From Hoyosella levis (GTDB lineage: Bacteria; Actinomycetota; Actinomycetes; Mycobacteriales; Mycobacteriaceae): a stretch of 64,000 nucleotides of DNA. Shown here piece by piece: positions 34,976 through 41,570 of this stretch (the first letter of the stretch is position 1; each line of letters opens with the position of its first letter). Made by a program: the position numbers and the translations under genes. Under the pieces are notes generated by a model. That model made no database searches. It worked only from the letters and a program-made list of their open reading frames with translations, and was not told where the DNA came from. The stretch spans positions 62,001 through 126,000 of the forward strand of contig NZ_BQYM01000005.1 of NCBI RefSeq assembly GCF_026008515.1, written 5' to 3'.

Positions 34976-35326
34976 TGCCGATCGACCCAAGCGTCCGCCC
35001 GCTTACTTGTGCAAGCTCGACGCGAAGGGAGCTAGCCTCGACTAGAGCTGCGCCATGTACTAGCAGTTTGGCGTTGCGAAGGGAATGCGGCAATCTATAT
35101 GGGGCCTGTCTCGCTTTGCTGATTGGCGAATCCTGCAGTTGCTTGGAGCGCGGTGTCTAATCGCATGAACCAGTCGGCAGTTCTTGCAAATTTGGGATGT
35201 TCGAGAGGGCGAGTCTTGTTGGTTGATTAGTCAACCGGCTGTAGGGCAGGCATGGCATAGACCCTGCATATGCCAACCGACAATTTTGTGCGTGTCTACC
35301 TGACGCATGTGTTCGATGGGTCACTG
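34976..35326. other. Non-coding stretch between integrase and cargo gene
   Basis: No supported gene. The stretch is AT-richer than the element average and includes a short hairpin, GGTTGA-TTAG-TCAACC (35221-35236), whose right arm contains the 9-mer AGTCAACCG (35229-35237) that is the complement of the CGGTTGACT repeats of element 1. GGCAT and ATGCC form a weak inverted repeat at about 35250-35276. Confidence 0.5.
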
Positions 35327-35971
35327 CTAGCCATTTACCATCGCAGGGAGGTCGTAAGCCAGGTGCAATAGCTGGCGCGTGAATTTCGCGACATCCATAG
35401 CGTCATCAGCGGCAATGCCGGGGAGTTCGTGGTTTGCTTCGTTTCCTACAACCTTGATTCTATCCACCCACGTACGCATATGTTTAGTGATTATGCCCTC
35501 GCTCTGAAGGTGTTCAAGCGCTTCTGCGAAGGTGGGCGAACGGTCCCTGGCGTTCTTCTCGGGCAATCCGTGGGTGACGGCCATGTGAAAGAGAAGCTTG
35601 CGGCACATCATCACGGCGGCAGTATTAGCGCCTACCGACAAGCACCCCCGAACCTCAAGCCAAGCCTCAAGGTCTGCGCCTCCGAGATGCTCTGGGTCGT
35701 CAAGGGGCATGGTGGCAGGGCTTGTTTTGCTTCCATTTATTACTAGGCCACGGAAGCAGTTGACACAGCGGAGCCATTCCACGTAGTGGCGTTCTCGCCG
35801 ATCACCCAACGGATCTGTATTCGCAACGACGATCATCTGGGTGCCAGAGCAAAATGGGCAGTCAGCAAGGCGCCAAGCCTCCTCGCTATTTTCCTCAAGC
35901 CGCCCACGGCACCGGATTGAAACGTACAGATCACTGTTGATTGCCACGCTGACGATCGTCTCACGCCGCAC
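35327..35971 (-). CDS. DUF4145 (HEPN-like) protein, cargo of element 2
   Basis: This protein of about 214 residues lies in the slot between integrase and tRNA, convergent with the integrase. An N-terminal zinc ribbon is seen in CPFCSGTQM and LRCVNCFRG. The C-terminal helical domain has the DUF4145 signature: EVRGCLSVGANTAAVMMCRKLL, then FAEALEHLQSEGII and VDRIKVVGNEANHELPG, in which the N-x3-H motif equals the conserved end of this HEPN-related family. DUF4145 domains occur alone or fused to restriction and other defence enzymes. GTG 35971 or GTG 35947 is the start; neither has a good ribosome site. Base composition is less GC-rich than the rest of the element. Confidence 0.78.
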   Translation of the reverse strand: MRRETIVSVAINSDLYVSIRCRGRLEENSEEAWRLADCPFCSGTQMIVVANTDPLGDRRERHYVEWLRCVNCFRGLVINGSKTSPATMPLDDPEHLGGADLEAWLEVRGCLSVGANTAAVMMCRKLLFHMAVTHGLPEKNARDRSPTFAEALEHLQSEGIITKHMRTWVDRIKVVGNEANHELPGIAADDAMDVAKFTRQLLHLAYDLPAMVNG

Positions 35972-36002
35972 CGACAAGTCCGTACAGCCGCGCCCCGCGC
36001 CT

Positions 36003-36020
36003 GAGGTGCTGCGGAGGTGC
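36003..36020 (+). promoter_or_regulatory. Paired GAGGTGC integrase arm sites, element 2 right
   Basis: GAGGTGC at 36003-36009 and 36014-36020, 11 bp apart, ends 58 bp before the right core. Orientation is the same as for the other three pairs. Confidence 0.7.
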
Positions 36021-36036
36021 CAGCTTGCCCCGCAAC

Positions 36037-36079
36037 GCGAAACGCCAGCCCAGAAATATGCTCTGAGCTGGCGTTTCGC
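36037..36079 (-). terminator. Terminator of tRNA-Gly supplied by element 2
   Basis: GCGAAACGCCAGC (36037-36049) and GCTGGCGTTTCGC (36067-36079) form a perfect 13-bp stem just past the tRNA 3' end. It differs in sequence from the terminators in the left and middle att sites, which fits replacement of the tRNA 3' flank by the incoming element. Confidence 0.75.
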
Positions 36080-36082
36080 GAG

Positions 36083-36153
36083 AGCCGATGACGGGAATCG
36101 AACCCGCGTATTCAGCTTGGGAAGCTGATGTTCTGCCATTGAACTACATCGGC
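36083..36153 (-). tRNA. tRNA-Gly (anticodon CCC), target of both insertions
   Basis: The 71-nt gene without encoded CCA folds into a full cloverleaf. The acceptor stem is GCCGATG with CATCGGC, the D-arm has AGTTCAATGGCAGAAC, the anticodon stem-loop is TCAGC-TTCCCAA-GCTGA giving anticodon CCC, and the T-arm is CGGGTTCGATTCCCG. The 3' 42 nt are shared with the two partial copies at 22.5 and 25.9 kb. The 5' half is unique, so this is the working gene, restored by the integration event. Confidence 0.95.
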
Positions 36154-36415
36154 GCTGCAGCGTGCGTGCTGCGGTATGCGAGTGTAGCAAGCTTTCGCGC
36201 GCTGTTCCTGTCGCCGGTGGTCGCGACGGCGGGCGTGTCGGGCGGAGGGCGAGCTGGGCGCCGGGACCAGCGCGGCCGGGTCCCCGCGCGAGTGGAAACT
36301 TTTCCCGCTTGGAGGGTGCGAAGTTTCCACCAGCGGAGCGGGCTCGGGCTCCCGTGCTCGCAGAGCGCCCCTGCGCCGACGCAGAACCACGGCGCCGCAC
36401 CGGTAGGCTGTGCCG

Positions 36416-36982
36416 ATGCTTCTTTCTGATAGGGATATCCGCGCGGAGATCGGGGCGGGCCGGCTGGGCCTAGAGCCGTTCGATGATGTGCTGGTGCAGC
36501 CGTCGAGCGTGGATGTGCGGCTGGACAACATGTTCCGGGTCTTCAACAACACGCGGTACACCCATATCGATCCGAAGCTGCAGCAGGATGAGCTGACATC
36601 GCTGGTGGAGGCGCCGGAGGGGGAGCCATTCGTACTGCATCCGGGGGAGTTCGTGCTTGGGTCGACGCTGGAGGTGTGCAGCTTGCCCGACGATCTGGCG
36701 GGCCGGCTGGAGGGGAAGTCGTCGCTGGGGCGACTGGGCTTGCTGACGCACTCGACGGCTGGGTTCATTGACCCGGGCTTCAGTGGGCACATCACGCTGG
36801 AGCTGTCGAACGTGGCGAACCTGCCGATCACATTGTGGCCGGGCATGAAGATCGGCCAGTTGTGCTTGATCCGCTTGTCGAGCCCGGCGGAGTTCCCGTA
36901 TGGCAGCGCGCGGACGGGGTCGAAGTACCAGGGCCAGCGGGGCCCGACGCCGTCGAGGTCGTACTTGAACTTCCGCACGTAG
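36416..36982 (+). CDS. dcd: dCTP deaminase / dUTPase
   Basis: It produces dUMP or dUTP from dCTP, supplying dTTP synthesis and limiting dUTP. The 188-residue trimeric-type protein has [74 protein letters not shown] (seen in order) and a C-terminal YLNFRT. Length and sequence match the bifunctional M. tuberculosis Dcd (Rv0321), which both deaminates and dephosphorylates. ATG 36416 is chosen as the family start; no strong ribosome site precedes it, so a leaderless or short-leader mRNA is possible. It is followed by udgA on the same strand, as in Rv0321-Rv0322. Confidence 0.93.
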   Translation: MLLSDRDIRAEIGAGRLGLEPFDDVLVQPSSVDVRLDNMFRVFNNTRYTHIDPKLQQDELTSLVEAPEGEPFVLHPGEFVLGSTLEVCSLPDDLAGRLEGKSSLGRLGLLTHSTAGFIDPGFSGHITLELSNVANLPITLWPGMKIGQLCLIRLSSPAEFPYGSARTGSKYQGQRGPTPSRSYLNFRT

Positions 36983-37084
36983 GGCCCGTGCTGTGGTCAC
37001 GGAGAGATACGTCATAGTGAACCGGTAGCCGGACTTCACCGATTGGTCGGGCTTCATTAACTCGCACTGCCTAGGGTTTGGGGC

Positions 37085-38419
37085 ATGGCGATTCGGATGA
37101 CGGTGTTCGGTACGGGCTATCTCGGTGCAACGCATGCCGCGTGCATGGCCGAGCTCGGCCACGAGGTGCTGGGCGTGGACGTAGATGCGCAGAAGATCGA
37201 GCGGCTCAAGGTCGGCGATGTCCCGTTCTACGAGCCCGGCCTGCCTGAGGTCCTCAAGCGGAACATCGAGGCGGGACGCCTGAAGTTCACTACGTCGTAC
37301 GAGGAAGCAGCGGAGTTCGGCGATGTGCACTTCATCGGAGTGGGCACCCCGCAGCGGCGCGGCGAGTACGCGGCGGACCTGAAGTACGTGCACAGCGTGA
37401 TCGACACGCTGGGTCCTTTGCTGGCGCGCCCGGCATTGATCGCGGGCAAGTCGACGGTTCCGGTGGGCACGGCCACGGAGCTCGCGGAGCGCGTGGCACG
37501 GCTCGCCCCGGCCGGTGACCAGGTGGAGCTGGCCTGGAACCCGGAGTTCCTGCGCGAGGGCTTCGCCGTCAAGGACACCCTCGAGCCCGACCGGATCGTG
37601 GCGGGCGTGCAGCCTGGTGGAAAGGCGGAGGCGATCCTGCGGGAGGTCTACGCCAAGGCGGTTGATGCGGGCACACCGTTCCTCGTGATGGACTACGCCA
37701 CCGCGGAACTGGTCAAGGTGAGCGCGAACGCGTTCCTCGCGACGAAGATCTCGTTCATCAACGCCATGGCAGAGATGTGCGAGGCCGTGGGCGGGGATGT
37801 CACGTTGCTCGCCGACGCGATCGGGCATGACGCCCGCATCGGGCGCCGGTTCCTCAACGCTGGACTCGGCTTCGGCGGGGGCTGCCTGCCCAAGGACATC
37901 CGGGCGTTCATGGCCCGCGCGGGCGAGCTAGGCGCCGATCAAGCACTGACGTTCCTCCGGGAGGTGGACAACATCAACATGCGGCGACGCGGCCGCATGG
38001 TCGAGATCGCCACCGAGGCGCTCGGTGGCACGCTGATCGGCAAGAACGTCGCGGTCCTCGGCGCAGCGTTCAAGCCCGATTCCGATGACGTGCGCGACTC
38101 CCCGGCCCTCAACGTAGCGGGAATGTTGCAGCTCAAGGGAGCCGCGGTCAGCGTGTATGACCCGAAGGCAATGGACAATTCGCGCAAGGTGTTCCCCACG
38201 CTCGGCTATTCCGATTCCGTGGTCGATGCGTGCGAGAAGGCTGATGTCGTGCTGGTGCTCACCGAGTGGCCGGAGTTCCGGGAGCTCGCCCCCGCGGAGC
38301 TCGAGGGCGTGGTGCGTGGTCGCGTCATCGCCGACGGCCGCAACTGCCTCGATGCCCGCAAGTGGATGGACGCAGGCTGGACGTATCGCGCGCTGGGACG
38401 CAATCTCTCGACGGTCTAG
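37085..38419 (+). CDS. udgA: UDP-glucose 6-dehydrogenase
   Basis: It oxidises UDP-glucose to UDP-glucuronate with two NAD+, feeding envelope polysaccharide or glycolipid synthesis. The 444-residue protein has the N-terminal Rossmann motif VFGTGYLGATHAACMAELGH, the hinge region with GKSTVPVGTA and NPEFLREGFAVKD, the catalytic Cys267 in FGGGCLPKD, and the C-terminal nucleotide-sugar domain with VLGAAFKPDSDDVRDSPAL. ATG 37085. Equivalent to Rv0322. Confidence 0.93.
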   Translation: MAIRMTVFGTGYLGATHAACMAELGHEVLGVDVDAQKIERLKVGDVPFYEPGLPEVLKRNIEAGRLKFTTSYEEAAEFGDVHFIGVGTPQRRGEYAADLKYVHSVIDTLGPLLARPALIAGKSTVPVGTATELAERVARLAPAGDQVELAWNPEFLREGFAVKDTLEPDRIVAGVQPGGKAEAILREVYAKAVDAGTPFLVMDYATAELVKVSANAFLATKISFINAMAEMCEAVGGDVTLLADAIGHDARIGRRFLNAGLGFGGGCLPKDIRAFMARAGELGADQALTFLREVDNINMRRRGRMVEIATEALGGTLIGKNVAVLGAAFKPDSDDVRDSPALNVAGMLQLKGAAVSVYDPKAMDNSRKVFPTLGYSDSVVDACEKADVVLVLTEWPEFRELAPAELEGVVRGRVIADGRNCLDARKWMDAGWTYRALGRNLSTV

Positions 38420-38583
38420 GACGGTTCCGGCCAGGGGCATGCCGCGGCATTCGTATTCGGTGACCGATCGGTTTCGATTTGACTGCGAAGCACTACAGTT
38501 GCCAGATTTCCACGATGTCGAGCGTTCACACTCATCCCTAACGGCGTGCGGGCCAGCGAAGGCCGCTACGGAAGGGACGCTAG

Positions 38584-40125
38584 GTGGGATCGTTACTGGG
38601 AATCGCGATGGACGCAGGACACGTGCGGTCCGCGTTGCGCTACCCCGACGGGGCCTGCGACGAGCAGTGCATTCCCATCATCGATGGTGCGTACGCGGAA
38701 GCAGTGGTGGCCGCTGTCACCACCATGCAGGACTGGGTGGCGCGAACCAAGGCTGCCCGGTTCACCACCGTTGTGGTGGCGTGCCCGATGGAATCACAGA
38801 ACCCGTCGGTGCTCGAGGCGCTATCCGCGATCGAATCGATCACGGTGCGATTCGTGGACTTCGCGGAGGCACAATGGGCCTACCTCGAGGAGATCGGCGC
38901 CTACACCCCGCCAGGAAATGTCATCCTGCACGGCCAGGGCGATCAGGGAACGATATTCAGCCTCATCGACCCCGCAGCTGGGGAATGCCTCGCGCGGGCA
39001 TACGATCCGACGCTGAGCCTGCGCACGATCGATGACGCGATCGCCTCGATCGTTGGTACCCGCGCGCGGATAGATCATCTCCGCCACACGCTCATCGACC
39101 GCGAGTCGATCGCGCTGGGCCGCCACCGCACGATCGACCGGGAAGACGTGGCCCGGGTGGTCGACGGCGTGGCACAGCGGTCATTCCGTAGCTCCCTCGA
39201 CGTGGCCCACCAGTTCGGCATCTCGGCGGAGTCGATCGTCCTCCTCGGCACGGCCTCCGTGCTCGTCGCGCCGATAGCCCGAAACTACCGGTCTGTTCCG
39301 CTCGTGGTCGCGGAGGATCCCACCGCGATCGCGGCGATAGGCGCTGCCGTGCTCCTCGCGCGCACCGACCCTGCTGCCGGTGGCGCACCCGTGGAGTTCG
39401 GAGCGGGGCTGGTCGTTCCTCGATCTGCGGATCGCCGCGCGAGGGCGCTGGGGCGCAATTCTCTGGCGTCCCGTGGACTCACGCGGGCAGCCGCTGTGAT
39501 CGCGCTGCTCGCTACTACTGGGCTCGGGATCCACCTGACCACGGACATGACCTCGTCGGGCTCAGCGTCCATGGTCATCGACGGTCCGCTCGCGGAGTCC
39601 CTGCCAGGGCAGGGCAAGGCCCGCGACGATGTGCTGCTGCGGCAGGACCGCACGAGTGCGGAAAAGCCCGCTCCCAGCCGGTCCGAGACCGCGGGTGAGG
39701 GGTCAGGCGAACCGACGCCACCCGGACCTTCCGCGCCGCCCGCCGCCACGGAGCAAGCCTTCGAGACAGAGCAATCGCCTGAGAATGCGCCACCGCCTGA
39801 ACCAACGCCGACTGAACCAGTCCCGCAGGAACCGGGCCCGGCGGCGGCAGGATCACAAGGAGCGCCGCAGCAGCCGGCCGTACCGCCTCAGCGGCCAGAG
39901 GGTTGGGTTCCCGCGGCCGAGCCCGCGCCCGCTCCGGAACCGCCGCCTGCGCAGGAGCCTGCACCGGCCCCTCGGCCTGCACCGGCACCCCAGACGGACC
40001 CGGCACCTCAGTCAGCGCCTGCACCAGCGCCTGAACCCCTCCCAGCGCCTGCACCAGCGCCGCAGCCCGAGGCGGTTCCAGACGCTGACACCTCGATCAT
40101 TGAGGTCCCGCTGGACCTCGGCTGA
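38584..40125 (+). CDS. Hsp70-like pseudo-ATPase with TM segment and Pro/Ala-rich tail
   Basis: This 513-residue protein combines three parts. The first ~280 residues resemble a reduced Hsp70/actin-type nucleotide-binding fold (LLGIAMDAGHVRSALRY, IVLLGTASVLVAPIA, VVAEDPTAIAAIGAAVLLA), but the first phosphate loop lacks the usual DLGTT. A TM segment follows (TRAAAVIALLATTGLGIHL), then about 170 residues of Pro/Ala/Glu/Gln repeats (PAPAPEP types) and a short hydrophobic end, IIEVPLDLG. It resembles proline-rich mycobacterial proteins such as Rv0312. The likely topology is cytosolic pseudo-ATPase with a tail outside the membrane. Function unknown; start GTG 38584. Confidence 0.7.
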   Translation: MGSLLGIAMDAGHVRSALRYPDGACDEQCIPIIDGAYAEAVVAAVTTMQDWVARTKAARFTTVVVACPMESQNPSVLEALSAIESITVRFVDFAEAQWAYLEEIGAYTPPGNVILHGQGDQGTIFSLIDPAAGECLARAYDPTLSLRTIDDAIASIVGTRARIDHLRHTLIDRESIALGRHRTIDREDVARVVDGVAQRSFRSSLDVAHQFGISAESIVLLGTASVLVAPIARNYRSVPLVVAEDPTAIAAIGAAVLLARTDPAAGGAPVEFGAGLVVPRSADRRARALGRNSLASRGLTRAAAVIALLATTGLGIHLTTDMTSSGSASMVIDGPLAESLPGQGKARDDVLLRQDRTSAEKPAPSRSETAGEGSGEPTPPGPSAPPAATEQAFETEQSPENAPPPEPTPTEPVPQEPGPAAAGSQGAPQQPAVPPQRPEGWVPAAEPAPAPEPPPAQEPAPAPRPAPAPQTDPAPQSAPAPAPEPLPAPAPAPQPEAVPDADTSIIEVPLDLG

Positions 40126-40138
40126 CCTGCCGTATCAC

Positions 40139-41395
40139 CTACTGCGAGTAGCTGGCGAGGAAGTTGCCGATCCGTTCGATCGCCACCGTGAGGTCCCTCG
40201 AGTAGGGGAGCGTGACAATGCGGAAGTGGTCCGGGGCGGGCCAGTTGAAGCCAGTGCCCTGGACGACAAGGATCTTCTCGTGCAGCAGCAGGTCCTGCAC
40301 GAACTGCTCGTCGTTGTGGATCTCGTGCACCTCGGGATCGAGGCGAGGGAAGCAGTACAGCGCACCACGCGGCTTCACGCAGCTCACGCCGGGAATCGAG
40401 TTGAGGCGTTCCCAGGCGGTGTCGCGCTGCTCGAGCAGGCGGCCTCCCGGGAGTATCAGCTCATTGATGGACTGGTGCCCGCCAAGCGCTACCTGGATGG
40501 CATGCTGCGCCGGGACGTTCGGGCATAGTCGCATCGAGGCGAGCAGGTTGATGCCCTCGAGGAAGCTCGTCGCATGATCCTTGGGGCCGGTGATCACCAG
40601 CCAGCCGGATCGGTAGCCCGCTACGCGGTACGCCTTGGATAGCCCGTTGAACGTCAGCGACAGCAGGTCGGGAGCGAGGGTCGCGAGGGAGACGTGCTTC
40701 GCGTCGTCGTAGAGGATGCGGTCGTAGATCTCGTCGGCGAGCAGCAGGAGCCGATGCTTGCGCGCGAGGGAAACGAGCTCGTTGAGCACATGCTCCGAGT
40801 AGACAGCGCCCGTGGGATTGTTCGGGTTGATCACCACGATCGCTTTGGTCTTCTTGGTGATCTTGGACTCGATGTCCGCGACATCCGGGTTCCAGTCATC
40901 CTCTTCCGCGCATCGGTAGTGCACGGGAGTACCACCGGCAAGGCTGGTGGCAGCTGTCCACAGCGGGTAGTCGGGTGCCGGGATGAGTACCTCGTCTCCG
41001 TTGTCGAGCAGGGCCTGCATGACCATCACGATGAGCTCGGAGACGCCATTGCCGAGGAAGACGTCATCGACATCGAACTCGGGGAAGCCTGGCACGAGCT
41101 CGTAGCGGGTGACGATGGCACGCCGGGCCGAGAGAATGCCCTTGGAATCGGAATAGCCCTGCGCGTAGGGGAGCGCGGCGATCATGTCCCGCATGATCAC
41201 ATCGGGTGCCTCGAAGCCGAACGGGGCCGGGTTGCCGATGTTGAGCTTGAGGATCCGATGCCCTTCCGCCTCGAGCCTGGCCGCGTGCGCGTGCACGGGG
41301 CCACGGATCTCGTAGAGGACGTCCTGCAGCTTGCTCGACTGCTGCAGGACGCGCGGCTGGTAATGATGCGGATGCAGGGGATCGTTTCGGCTCAC
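40139..41395 (-). CDS. aspC: PLP-dependent aminotransferase (Rv0337c-like, alanine/aspartate type)
   Basis: This 418-residue fold-type I aminotransferase is most like the AlaA/AspC group that transfers amino groups between alanine or aspartate and 2-oxoglutarate/pyruvate. Motifs are LNIGNPAPFGFEAP, GYSDSKGILSARRA, the PLP-binding NPNNPTGAVYS, DEIYDRILYD, and Lys254 in SLTFNGLSKAYRVAGYRSGW. The C-terminal Arg for the substrate carboxylate lies in DHFRIVTLP. ATG 41395 is used. It is convergent with the Hsp70-like gene (13 bp between) and downstream of the reductase, as in Rv0338c-Rv0337c. Confidence 0.9.
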   Translation of the reverse strand: MSRNDPLHPHHYQPRVLQQSSKLQDVLYEIRGPVHAHAARLEAEGHRILKLNIGNPAPFGFEAPDVIMRDMIAALPYAQGYSDSKGILSARRAIVTRYELVPGFPEFDVDDVFLGNGVSELIVMVMQALLDNGDEVLIPAPDYPLWTAATSLAGGTPVHYRCAEEDDWNPDVADIESKITKKTKAIVVINPNNPTGAVYSEHVLNELVSLARKHRLLLLADEIYDRILYDDAKHVSLATLAPDLLSLTFNGLSKAYRVAGYRSGWLVITGPKDHATSFLEGINLLASMRLCPNVPAQHAIQVALGGHQSINELILPGGRLLEQRDTAWERLNSIPGVSCVKPRGALYCFPRLDPEVHEIHNDEQFVQDLLLHEKILVVQGTGFNWPAPDHFRIVTLPYSRDLTVAIERIGNFLASYSQ

Positions 41396-41512
41396 GTGTT
41401 CATCGTGCCACTGCTGTCGAGCGAATATGCACGGACCTACCGGAGATGGCGCGGCCCGCGCTCATGACCGCGGACCTTGCCGGCCTGCTACCGGCAGGAG
41501 CTCGCCACAAAG

Positions 41513-41552
41513 CCGTGGCCCCCGCTTCCCGGGGTGGGAGCGGGGGCCACGG
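41513..41552 (-). terminator. Strong hairpin between the reductase and aspC
   Basis: CCGTGGCCCCCGCT (41513-41526) and AGCGGGGGCCACGG (41539-41552) form a perfect 14-bp stem 18 bp past the reductase stop. On the minus strand it is followed by CTTTG. Confidence 0.8.
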
Positions 41553-41570
41553 TGCTATTGCCTGGCTAGG

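Larger units (their letters stand above)
25879..36124. mobile_element. Integrative element 2: capsid-encoding, phage-satellite-like, at tRNA-Gly(CCC)
   Basis: About 10.2 kb lies between the middle core (25879-25925) and the core within the intact tRNA-Gly (36078-36124). From left to right it has arm sites, a membrane protein, a leftward capsid cluster (capsid, 47-aa ORF, 147-aa basic protein), a divergent promoter, then a rightward cluster: HTH/excisionase-like, zinc-cluster protein, hairpin leader, primase-polymerase/ATPase, GGGGTAC array, HGG protein, SOS box, serine recombinase, tyrosine integrase. A leftward cargo gene and the right arm sites follow. Terminase large subunit, portal, protease and tail genes are absent. 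The layout fits a satellite that makes its own capsid and borrows the rest from a helper phage. Confidence 0.85.

Noticed and set aside
34975-35160. 61-codon open frame after the integrase
   Set aside because: Weak start context, no ribosome site, composition unlike neighbouring genes and no counterpart in element 1.
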